Assembly: GCA_003152975.1 (NCBI GenBank)
Contig: PMBP01000213.1
Span: 1-6,127, forward strand
Direction of reading: 5' to 3'
Source: Phycisphaerales bacterium
Lineage (GTDB): Bacteria; Planctomycetota; Phycisphaerae; Sedimentisphaerales; Anaerohalosphaeraceae
Length of the DNA: 6,127 nucleotides
Below, one piece after another: positions 1-5,089 of this stretch. The stretch's first letter is position 1; every line of letters starts with the position of its first letter. The translations under genes were made by a program, and so were the position numbers. Below the pieces are notes generated by a model. It worked only from the letters and a program-made list of their open reading frames with translations. It had not been told where the DNA came from and did not search any database.

Positions 1-1275
1 TTTGCCGGCTACGAAATCGCGCTGGCGGCCATATCGCTGGCCCAGCTTCGAGTCCTCAACGAGAATAACCGCCCCGGCGCCAGGGCCGCGCTGGACATGA
101 AACTGAATATGGCCGGCAGTCTGGCCGTGATCCAGTTGGGCATCACCCTCTTCGGGGCCATCGCCGCGGCCACCGGCGGTTCGGGGGCCGGGGAATATCT
201 TTCGCCGCGTCTGGAGAGTTGGGGGCTGGGACCCACGGCGGCGGATGTCATTTCCATCGGATTGGTCGTCCTGCCGCTGACGGTCGTCTCGATCGTGTTT
301 GGCGAATTGATCCCCAAGGTCTTCGCCCTCCGCAATCAGGAATGGCTGTGCCTGAAGCTGTCCGGCGCGATGCGATGCTTTGCACGGATTGTACACCCCA
401 TCGTAGCGTTACTTGAGACGGCGGTCACCGGCATCGTCAACTGGGCCCAGCATCGATGGCGACCCTCGGAGGGCGACGGCGCCTTCGCCGAGCCGAGCGA
501 GTTGCGGGAACTGGTCGCCGTGGCGCAGTTGGCGCGGGCCTCGCATCTGATCGGCGGCCGCGAAGAGGCGATCATCCGCAACGCCGCAGGCCTGGCACGC
601 AAACCCGTCCGCGAGATCATGCTGTCCTCCGAGTACATCAACATGCTCAACGCCGACGACTCCCTGGCCGAATGCCTGATCGCCGCGCATCTGTTCCTGC
701 ACACCCGATTTCCCGTTACCGACAAACCCGCCGATCCCCAGGCGATTCTCGGCTATGTCAATTTCAAGGATATCGTCGCCCTGATGCGTCTGTCGCCCAA
801 ACAGGTCTCGCTGCGGGCAATCCTCCACCCGATGTCCGATTTCCCAGAAGGCACCTCGGTCTCCGCGGCCCTGGAAAAAATGATGCGCGAGCACACCCAC
901 ATCGCCCTGATTCGCGACGAAAAGCGTGCCGTCCTGGGCATGATCACGCTGGAGGATGTCCTGGAGGAACTCGTCGGCGAAATCCATGACGAGCACGACC
1001 GGCTGGGCACGCACATCGTGCGGTCCGGCCCCGGCTGGGTCGTCGGCGGGGGATCGCTGCTGCATCGAATCCACGAAATAACGGGGTTATTGCTATCCGG
1101 TATGCCTGAATTCAGTACGACCCTGACCGACTGGGTCTGCGACCATCTCGGAAGGCCGGTCATGGGCGGCGATGTCGTCGAAAAGCCCGGCCTGCGGGTC
1201 GTCGTGCGAAAGATCCGTCACGGCCATGTCATGGAGGCCCAACTGACCCCGACCGAGGCCCTGCCCCCGGTGTAA
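1..1275 (+). CDS. CNNM/CBS-pair/CorC-HlyC family membrane protein (5' partial)
   Basis: The reading frame is open from base 1 to the TAA at 1273-1275, giving 424 visible residues. The true start lies before the window. The ATG at 97 is internal, because conserved CNNM-type sequence (YEIAL, then a LAQLRVL helix) precedes it. Domains in visible-fragment numbering are as follows. A CNNM transmembrane domain covers about 1-150, with hydrophobic segments near 40-58 and 82-100 and the family signature GELIPK at 101-106, followed by FALRN. A CBS pair covers about 200-325 and includes the HTRFPV strand and the GMITLEDVLEELVGEIHDEHD block. A CorC_HlyC domain covers about 335-417. Family members are inner-membrane proteins linked to Mg2+/Co2+ export or resistance; their CBS pairs bind adenine nucleotides, and the old 'hemolysin C' name is misleading. 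Substrate cannot be told from sequence. It converges on the downstream aminotransferase gene. Family assignment is firm; exact function is not. Confidence 0.93.
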   Translation, partial: FAGYEIALAAISLAQLRVLNENNRPGARAALDMKLNMAGSLAVIQLGITLFGAIAAATGGSGAGEYLSPRLESWGLGPTAADVISIGLVVLPLTVVSIVFGELIPKVFALRNQEWLCLKLSGAMRCFARIVHPIVALLETAVTGIVNWAQHRWRPSEGDGAFAEPSELRELVAVAQLARASHLIGGREEAIIRNAAGLARKPVREIMLSSEYINMLNADDSLAECLIAAHLFLHTRFPVTDKPADPQAILGYVNFKDIVALMRLSPKQVSLRAILHPMSDFPEGTSVSAALEKMMREHTHIALIRDEKRAVLGMITLEDVLEELVGEIHDEHDRLGTHIVRSGPGWVVGGGSLLHRIHEITGLLLSGMPEFSTTLTDWVCDHLGRPVMGGDVVEKPGLRVVVRKIRHGHVMEAQLTPTEALPPV

Positions 1276-1282
1276 ATTGGAG

Positions 1283-1302
1283 GGCCCCGCTCTGTCGGGG
1301 CC
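1283..1302. terminator. GC-rich hairpin in convergent gap, possible bidirectional terminator
   Basis: GGCCCCG (1283-1289) pairs perfectly with CGGGGCC (1296-1302) around a six-base loop, starting seven bases after the stop of the CNNM gene. The stem is strong, but no T-run follows on the plus strand. On the minus strand it is followed only by a short CAATTT. It is placed to stop transcription from the left gene and perhaps read-through from the right. Without a proper U-tract this is a weak terminator call, and it could instead be part of a structured repeat that fills this gap. Confidence 0.4.
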
Positions 1303-1314
1303 GATACTCAGCGG

Positions 1315-1426
1315 GTGGCAGCCAACGCGAAGGCGAAAGATACGCCGAAGCGATGGATGATGATCCGCTGTAAGGGAATATCCACCTCGAATCGACCTTT
1401 CGGGTCTCAATCTCGGTGGCTGCCAC
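1315..1426. repeat. Inverted-repeat-bounded intergenic segment of unknown nature
   Basis: GTGGCAGCCA at 1315-1324 is an exact reverse complement of TGGCTGCCAC at 1417-1426, so 112 bases are framed by 10-base inverted ends. Each end is also nearly palindromic by itself (GTGGC-N-GCCAC type). Inside or overlapping are further inverted pairs: CAGCGG 1309-1314 with CCGCTG 1365-1370, GGCG 1332-1335 with CGCC 1343-1346, and GACC 1394-1397 with GGTC 1403-1406. No convincing protein is encoded. It could be a structured interspersed repeat, an RNA element, or a chance cluster in GC-rich DNA. There is no transposase and no visible target-site duplication. Confidence 0.35.
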
Positions 1427-1443
1427 ACCCCACAAGACGCTTA

Positions 1444-2820
1444 TCAGGCCGATCGCAGAGCGTCGATGTTGGCGGCCACTTTCTGGAACGCGGCCACGAT
1501 GTCCTCAATGTCTTTTTCTGGACCCAGAAACGGGATTTTGCTTTCCATCGACAGGAACTGCTTCTTGGCCGGTTCCAGGCCATCCATCACCGGTAGCTTC
1601 AGGGATGCCCGGTACTGATCCAGCCGGGACTTGCCGAAGGCCTTGATAAATCCGCGGGAATCGAGGTGCTCCTGGAGCATACCTTCTTTGTGGCAGCCGC
1701 CGCTGTAGGCCCGGGGCCCGCCGGAAAACGGGATGCCCTCGGCTTGTAGGGCCTTGGCAAAGATCGCCGCGGGGACATCCTTGAAGGCCTTCGGATCATA
1801 ATCGACCTCGAACTGGACATAGGTGAACCGCGTCTTTGGATTGTACCGTTTCCGGAGCGATAGCCCCGGCATCTTGGCCAGCGTCTCTTCCAGATAGCGG
1901 CCGTGCTTTTGCCGCAGGGCGTCGTGCTGGAGGAATTTGGCGTACTGGGCGGTCAGGACCGCGGCCTGGAACTCCGTCATGCGATGATTGGAGCCCGGGA
2001 ACGGATAGCCGGATTTTTCACCCTTGGGGTCGCGGCCGTTGTTGACAAAGCCCGCGCAGCGGCGGATCAACTCCTCGTCGCTGCAGAGCAGCGCTTCGCC
2101 CTCGCCGCTGACCAGCGACTTCCACTCCTGGAAACTAATGCAGCCGGTGGCCCCGAAGGTGCCGACCTTCTTGCCGTCCACCTCGGCGAAGACCGACTGG
2201 CAGGCGTCCTCGACGACGGGGATCTTGTGCTTGTCGGCCACGGCCATTATCTTGCGAATATCTACCGGGAATCCCGCCAAATGCACCGGCAGGATCGCGC
2301 GGGTGTTCTCGGTGATCGCCGCCTCGACCAGGTTAGCGTTGATCGAGCCGGTGTCCGGGTCGATATCGACATAGACCGGCAGCGCATGCAGGTTGGTGAT
2401 GACATTGATCGTTGCGATGAAGGTATGCGGCGTGGTGATCACTTCGTCGCCGGCCCCGACGCCGAGACACTGCAGCGACGCGCCCAGCGCCGTGGTACCG
2501 CCGTTGGAAAATACCGCTCGCTTGGCGCCCATGGCGGAGGCGAAGGTCTTTTCAAAGTCATAGACGCAGTGGCCGCGGAGGCAGCACCAGTTGCGGCTGC
2601 GAACGGCGCCGAGAAGGGCCTCTTCCTCCGTTTTATCGATGATCGGCCAGGTGGAAGGATACGGCTGGCCGCGGACGGGCGTACCGCCGTGCAAGGCGAG
2701 CTTGTTGGGCTGACCGACGAGATCGACGGCCGACAGACCCGTTGCGGGCACGGCGGCGATGCCCATCAGGGCGGCCCCGGTCCCCTGGATGAAAGTCCGA
2801 CGCGTTACGGATCGCTTCAT
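1444..2820 (-). CDS. DegT/DnrJ/EryC1/StrS family PLP-dependent aminotransferase with Tat signal
   Basis: This is a 458-residue, fold-type I PLP enzyme of the sugar-aminotransferase family, which converts keto-sugars to amino-sugars, often with glutamate as donor. The N-terminus is a twin-arginine signal: KRSVTRRTFIQG with R7-R8, then a hydrophobic stretch to about residue 31. The enzyme body starts near residue 40. Family landmarks are all present: WPIIDKTEEEALLGAV (58-73), the SNGGTTAL phosphate-binding loop (105-112), VVEDACQS with D205 expected at the PLP ring nitrogen, SFQEWKSLVSGEGEA with K234 as the Schiff-base lysine, and SNHRMTEFQAAVL (277-289). The SFQ..K..SGEGEA context resembles AHBA-synthase-like members. 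At 458 residues it is longer than the usual 370-400, partly because of the signal. Nine cysteines, three of them in NWCCLRGHC, are unusual for an exported protein. The start is supported by a strong Shine-Dalgarno. The substrate is unknown. Tat-bearing DegT proteins occur in planctomycetes from my general knowledge; export here is predicted, not shown. Confidence 0.92.
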   Translation of the reverse strand: MKRSVTRRTFIQGTGAALMGIAAVPATGLSAVDLVGQPNKLALHGGTPVRGQPYPSTWPIIDKTEEEALLGAVRSRNWCCLRGHCVYDFEKTFASAMGAKRAVFSNGGTTALGASLQCLGVGAGDEVITTPHTFIATINVITNLHALPVYVDIDPDTGSINANLVEAAITENTRAILPVHLAGFPVDIRKIMAVADKHKIPVVEDACQSVFAEVDGKKVGTFGATGCISFQEWKSLVSGEGEALLCSDEELIRRCAGFVNNGRDPKGEKSGYPFPGSNHRMTEFQAAVLTAQYAKFLQHDALRQKHGRYLEETLAKMPGLSLRKRYNPKTRFTYVQFEVDYDPKAFKDVPAAIFAKALQAEGIPFSGGPRAYSGGCHKEGMLQEHLDSRGFIKAFGKSRLDQYRASLKLPVMDGLEPAKKQFLSMESKIPFLGPEKDIEDIVAAFQKVAANIDALRSA

Positions 2821-2825
2821 GGTGA

Positions 2826-2833
2826 TTCCTCCC
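2826..2833 (-). promoter_or_regulatory. Shine-Dalgarno of the DegT aminotransferase gene
   Basis: On the minus strand GGGAGGAA lies five bases before the ATG at 2820-2818. It fixes the start so that the twin-arginine segment is included in the protein, which matters because the Tat signal is the odd feature of this gene. Confidence 0.75.
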
Positions 2834-2854
2834 GCAAAATAAGGTTCAAAAACA

Positions 2855-2882
2855 ATTCTATCGCGCGTTCGGCCGCAGGCAA
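2855..2882 (-). promoter_or_regulatory. Candidate sigma70-type promoter for the DegT gene
   Basis: Reading the minus strand, TTGCCT (2882-2877, four of six matches to TTGACA) is followed after 16 bases by TAGAAT (2860-2855, five of six matches to TATAAT). Transcription would start near 2848, leaving a leader of about 28 bases that holds the ribosome site. The spacing and -10 are good and the -35 is moderate. The region is otherwise GC-rich, which makes the AT-rich -10 stand out. I found no equally convincing promoter for murE on the other strand. Confidence 0.4.
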
Positions 2883-2943
2883 AGGAAATTCAACACCCCC
2901 CGGCCCGGATTGCCGATACACTGGAAGACAGGCGGTCCTTTGC
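2879..2943. repeat. Spaced 8-base inverted repeat in the divergent intergenic region
   Basis: GCAAAGGA at 2879-2886 is the exact reverse complement of TCCTTTGC at 2936-2943, with 49 bases between them. The left copy overlaps the candidate -35 of the aminotransferase promoter, and the right copy lies about 40 bases before the murE start. Two half-sites of one regulator are possible, but a chance match of this length in a gap this size is not rare. Confidence 0.2.
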
Positions 2944-2972
2944 ACCCCGCCCATCATTGCGTGGATTCATCG

Positions 2973-2978
2973 AAGGGA
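2973..2978 (+). promoter_or_regulatory. Shine-Dalgarno deciding the murE start
   Basis: AAGGGA ends five bases before the ATG at 2984. The frame stays open upstream to a TTG at 2957, which would add nine residues (MRGFIEGNG), but those residues match nothing typical of MurE, and the ribosome site lies inside that extension. The ATG at 2984 is therefore preferred. Confidence 0.6.
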
Positions 2979-2983
2979 ACGGT

Positions 2984-4432
2984 ATGACCTTTACGCAGGT
3001 ATTGGCGTTATTCACCGCCACGGGGGAAAAGCCCCGGGTCTGTGCGGATTCCCGGCAGGTCCGGCCGGGGGATATCTTCGTCGCGACGGTCAGTATGCAT
3101 GCCGACAGTCACCAGTTCATTCCGCAGGCCGTCGAACTCGGAGCATCGATCGTGGTCTGCCAGCGCCAAGTGGACTGCGGATCGGCCGAGTGCGCGGTCG
3201 TTTCCGACGGTACCCAGGCCCTCGGCACACTGGCACAGGCCTCCTACGGTAATCCCGCGGCACACCTGACCAATCTGGGAGTGACGGGGACCAAGGGCAA
3301 GACAACCGTAAGCTTTCTGACGCGGTCGGTCATCCAGTCGGCCGGAAAGAATTGCGGCCTGATCGGGACGATCGTCTATGATACCGGCAAGGGCCAGCCC
3401 ATATCGGCCCCGCTGACAACGCCCGATGCCCTGCAGATCGCGCGGCTGGGCCGGGAGATGCTCGATAACGGCGCGCAGTACATGGCCGTCGAGGCCAGCT
3501 CGCACGCCCTGTCGCAGGGCCGGCTTGCCGGCGTGGATTTCACGGCCGCGGCCTTCACCAACCTCACCGGTGATCACCTGGACTATCACAAAACACAGGA
3601 AGAATATCTGGCCGCCAAGATGCGACTGTTTACTGGCCTGCCGTTGCACGCGACGGCGATTCTCAACAAGCAATCGCCCGCCAGCAAGGAAATCGCGGCC
3701 AAGATCCGTTGCCGGGTTCTGTGGTATGCCGTCAACGAACCGGCGGATATCGCCGGGTGGGTGGATTCCATCGACATGCACGGCATGGTCTTTTCGATCG
3801 AGTTCAACCGCCTGCGATGCCAGGTCCGCACGCCGATGCCCGGCCTGCATAATGTCAGCAACCATCTGGCCGCGGCGGGGCTGTGCCTGGCGGCCGGATT
3901 TGACCTGCCGACGGTGGCGCGGGGCCTGACGGCCCTCAAGAGCGTGCCCGGCCGTCTGGAGCCGGTGCAGGCGGGTCAGGCCTTCGCCGTACTGGTGGAC
4001 TATGCCCACACCGACGACGCGCTCAAGAATGTGCTGGGAACCCTGCGGCCGCTGTGCAAGGGCAAACTCATCGCCCTGTTCGGCTGCGGCGGCGACCGCG
4101 ACAAGACCAAGCGGCCCCGGATGGCCCGTGTCTGCTGGGAGATGGCCGACCGGATCTTCGTCACCAGCGACAACCCGCGGACCGAGGATCCCCTGCGGAT
4201 CATCGACGACATCCTGCCCGGCTTCGAAAACCCGAGCGATCCCCGCATCTCCGTCCAGCCCGATCGCCGCGCGGCCATCGAAGCGGCCATCCACGCCGCC
4301 GGGCCCGACGACATCGTCCTGCTGGCCGGCAAAGGCCACGAGGACTACCAGATCCTCGGCACCACCAAGATCCACTTCGACGACCGTGAAATCGCCCGAC
4401 AAACGCTGGAAAAGCTTCCCTCGCCGCGATAA
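2984..4432 (+). CDS. murE: UDP-N-acetylmuramoyl-L-alanyl-D-glutamate--2,6-diaminopimelate ligase MurE
   Basis: MurE is a cytoplasmic Mur ligase that adds meso-diaminopimelate to UDP-MurNAc-L-Ala-D-Glu using ATP, the third-residue step of the peptidoglycan stem. The protein has 482 residues, normal for the family, with three domains: an N-terminal UDP-binding domain (about 1-95; DSRQVRPGDIFVA near 22-34), a central ATPase domain, and a C-terminal ligase domain from about 325. Visible motifs are the P-loop GTKGKTT (102-108), EASSHALSQGRL (170-181), NLTGDHLDYH (193-202), the lysine expected to be carbamylated in YLAAKMRLF (K212), HNVSNHLAA (289-297), LVDYAHTDDAL (337-347) and GKGHEDYQ (449-456). 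The specificity motif DNPR (396-399), followed by TEDP, indicates meso-DAP rather than lysine. murF, mraY, ftsI and other dcw genes are not adjacent; the next gene is a small zinc-ribbon protein 91 bases on. It lies divergent to the aminotransferase gene. No active-site residue looks lost. Confidence 0.97.
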   Translation: MTFTQVLALFTATGEKPRVCADSRQVRPGDIFVATVSMHADSHQFIPQAVELGASIVVCQRQVDCGSAECAVVSDGTQALGTLAQASYGNPAAHLTNLGVTGTKGKTTVSFLTRSVIQSAGKNCGLIGTIVYDTGKGQPISAPLTTPDALQIARLGREMLDNGAQYMAVEASSHALSQGRLAGVDFTAAAFTNLTGDHLDYHKTQEEYLAAKMRLFTGLPLHATAILNKQSPASKEIAAKIRCRVLWYAVNEPADIAGWVDSIDMHGMVFSIEFNRLRCQVRTPMPGLHNVSNHLAAAGLCLAAGFDLPTVARGLTALKSVPGRLEPVQAGQAFAVLVDYAHTDDALKNVLGTLRPLCKGKLIALFGCGGDRDKTKRPRMARVCWEMADRIFVTSDNPRTEDPLRIIDDILPGFENPSDPRISVQPDRRAAIEAAIHAAGPDDIVLLAGKGHEDYQILGTTKIHFDDREIARQTLEKLPSPR

Positions 4433-4510
4433 ATTGATTTCGGTTGTCACATCCGCGGCACCGGCGGGTCTGACAAAAGGGAACTTGTCTCAACAGATAC
4501 CCGGAAAATG

Positions 4511-4518
4511 GAAGGGAG
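4511..4518 (+). promoter_or_regulatory. Shine-Dalgarno of the zinc-ribbon protein gene
   Basis: GAAGGGAG ends five bases before the ATG at 4524. The same frame is open far upstream inside murE, but that part is an arginine- and proline-rich shadow. This ribosome site marks the real beginning. Confidence 0.65.
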
Positions 4519-4523
4519 TACAT

Positions 4524-4889
4524 ATGGCTTTGATATGGAGTCTCCGCAATGATCGTGACGCGATTCGACCGGTCCCCGAATTAGAGGCCAGCCATGCCAA
4601 TCGAAAGGCCGAATCAGCAGTCGAGACGGCCAGACAACTGGAGGCCCGCGTTGAGCGGCTATCAATGGTCTGCCAGGCCATGTGGGAACTGCTGCGGGAC
4701 AAGGCCAAACTGACCGACGAGGATGTGATCAAACAGATGCAGCAGATCGACCTTCGCGACGGCGTCGAGGATGGCAAGATGACGCGGCAGACTCTGGTCT
4801 GCCCCGAATGCGGCCGCAATGTCAGCTCCCGACGCGAGCAGTGCCTTTACTGTGGCACCTGGCTGGTCAAGAACAACTTGTTTGAGTAG
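4524..4889 (+). CDS. Small coiled-coil protein with C-terminal CxxC...CxxC zinc ribbon, unknown function
   Basis: I do not recognise a named family. The 121-residue product starts at an ATG with a good ribosome site and ends at TAG. It has no signal peptide or membrane segment, so it is probably cytoplasmic. Residues about 20-60 (EASHANRKAESAVETARQLEARVERL and on) are charged with heptad-like leucines and alanines, and probably form a helix or short coiled coil. A conserved-looking middle follows (MWELLRDKAKLTDEDVIKQMQQIDLRDGVEDGK, 53-85). The end is a zinc ribbon: C93-x2-C96, ten residues, C107-x2-C110, within CPECGRNVSSRREQCLYCG. I recall similar layouts as hypothetical proteins in planctomycetes, but this is memory and not a search. 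It lies 91 bases after murE on the same strand with no clear terminator between, so co-transcription is likely. The ribbon may bind nucleic acid or protein, or be structural; none of this can be shown here. Confidence 0.85.
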   Translation: MALIWSLRNDRDAIRPVPELEASHANRKAESAVETARQLEARVERLSMVCQAMWELLRDKAKLTDEDVIKQMQQIDLRDGVEDGKMTRQTLVCPECGRNVSSRREQCLYCGTWLVKNNLFE

Positions 4890-4921
4890 GGGATTACTCC
4901 CACAATTCCTGCCTGGGCTGT

Positions 4922-5035
4922 AATGACACAGATAGCCCCTCGGTTAACTCACCCCGTTGTCATGCCGGGCTTGATCCGGCATCCAGAACTTCCAAACTGG
5001 ATTCCGGCCTTCGTCGGAATGACAACGATAGCCCC
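4922..5035 (+). repeat. Pair of imperfect 18-base direct repeats around the palindromic element
   Basis: AATGACACAGATAGCCCC at 4922-4939 and AATGACAACGATAGCCCC at 5018-5035 match at 16 of 18 bases and sit 96 bases apart. The second copy covers the right tip of the palindromic element plus its flank. The first copy therefore looks like the leftover end of another, mostly deleted copy, or the product of a partial tandem duplication. The repeats are too long for a simple target-site duplication of a known transposon. Confidence 0.6.
4956..5026. repeat. Two-armed palindromic intergenic repeat (REP/MITE-like)
   Basis: A left arm (4956-4986) and a right arm (4997-5026) are inverted copies around a ten-base centre. 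They agree at GTTGTCAT, CCG, CCGG and ATCCAG, with differences in between. Each arm also folds alone: ATGCCGG 4962-4968 with CCGGCAT 4976-4982, and ATTCCG 5001-5006 with CGGAAT 5015-5020. The plus strand reads in one frame as VMPGLIRHPELPNWIPAFVGMT. That is very like the translation of a widespread intergenic repeat (…RHP…DWIPAFAGMT) often mis-called as a small protein in many bacterial genomes, mainly Proteobacteria; this link is from general knowledge. The element sits downstream of both flanking genes, which converge here, so as RNA it could also stop transcription or protect 3' ends. Confidence 0.8.
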
Positions 5036-5049
5036 GAAGCACAACCCTT

Positions 5050-5084
5050 TTTCTAAATCCTATCCCCTACATCCTATATCCTGT
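5050..5084 (+). repeat. Degenerate heptanucleotide tandem repeat, five units
   Basis: Five consecutive 7-base units can be read: TTTCTAA, ATCCTAT, CCCCTAC, ATCCTAT, ATCCTGT. Units two and four are identical, and most units share a central CCTA or CCT core. The tract ends five bases past the stop codon of the minus-strand oxidoreductase gene and is much richer in A+T than the surroundings. Slipped-strand variation between strains would be expected. No function can be read from it. Confidence 0.65.
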
Positions 5085-5089
5085 TTCGT

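Noticed and set aside
409..1074. A 221-residue minus-strand reading frame inside the CNNM/CorC gene
   Set aside because: It is antisense to the CBS pair, has no motif, and is explained by codon bias of the plus-strand gene.
1229..1435. Small minus-strand reading frames (68 and 111 residues) in the gap after the aminotransferase
   Set aside because: They overlap the C-terminus of the CNNM/CorC gene and the hairpin region, with no ribosome site or recognisable domain. The inverted repeats explain the region better.
1903..3252. A 449-residue plus-strand reading frame opposite the aminotransferase and running into murE
   Set aside because: It lies antisense to conserved DegT motifs and overlaps the start of murE in another frame. 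Its composition is typical of a GC-codon shadow and it shows no domain.
3008..4450. A 480-residue minus-strand reading frame across all of murE
   Set aside because: It is the reverse shadow of a clear MurE gene in GC-rich DNA. The product is rich in G, R, D and Q with no recognisable motif and no ribosome site.
4002..4523. Upstream extension of the zinc-ribbon protein frame into murE
   Set aside because: The extension is an arginine/proline/serine-rich shadow of murE, and a strong ribosome site sits before the ATG at 4524.
4433..4523. A possible terminator between murE and the zinc-ribbon gene (GACAA...TTGTC)
   Set aside because: The stem is only five base pairs, mostly A-T, with no T-run after it, so co-transcription is more likely.
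4922..5084. A CRISPR-like array suggested by repeats in the gap
   Set aside because: Repeat units are either one inverted pair or 7-base tandem units with no spacers of constant length, and there is no cas gene in the window.
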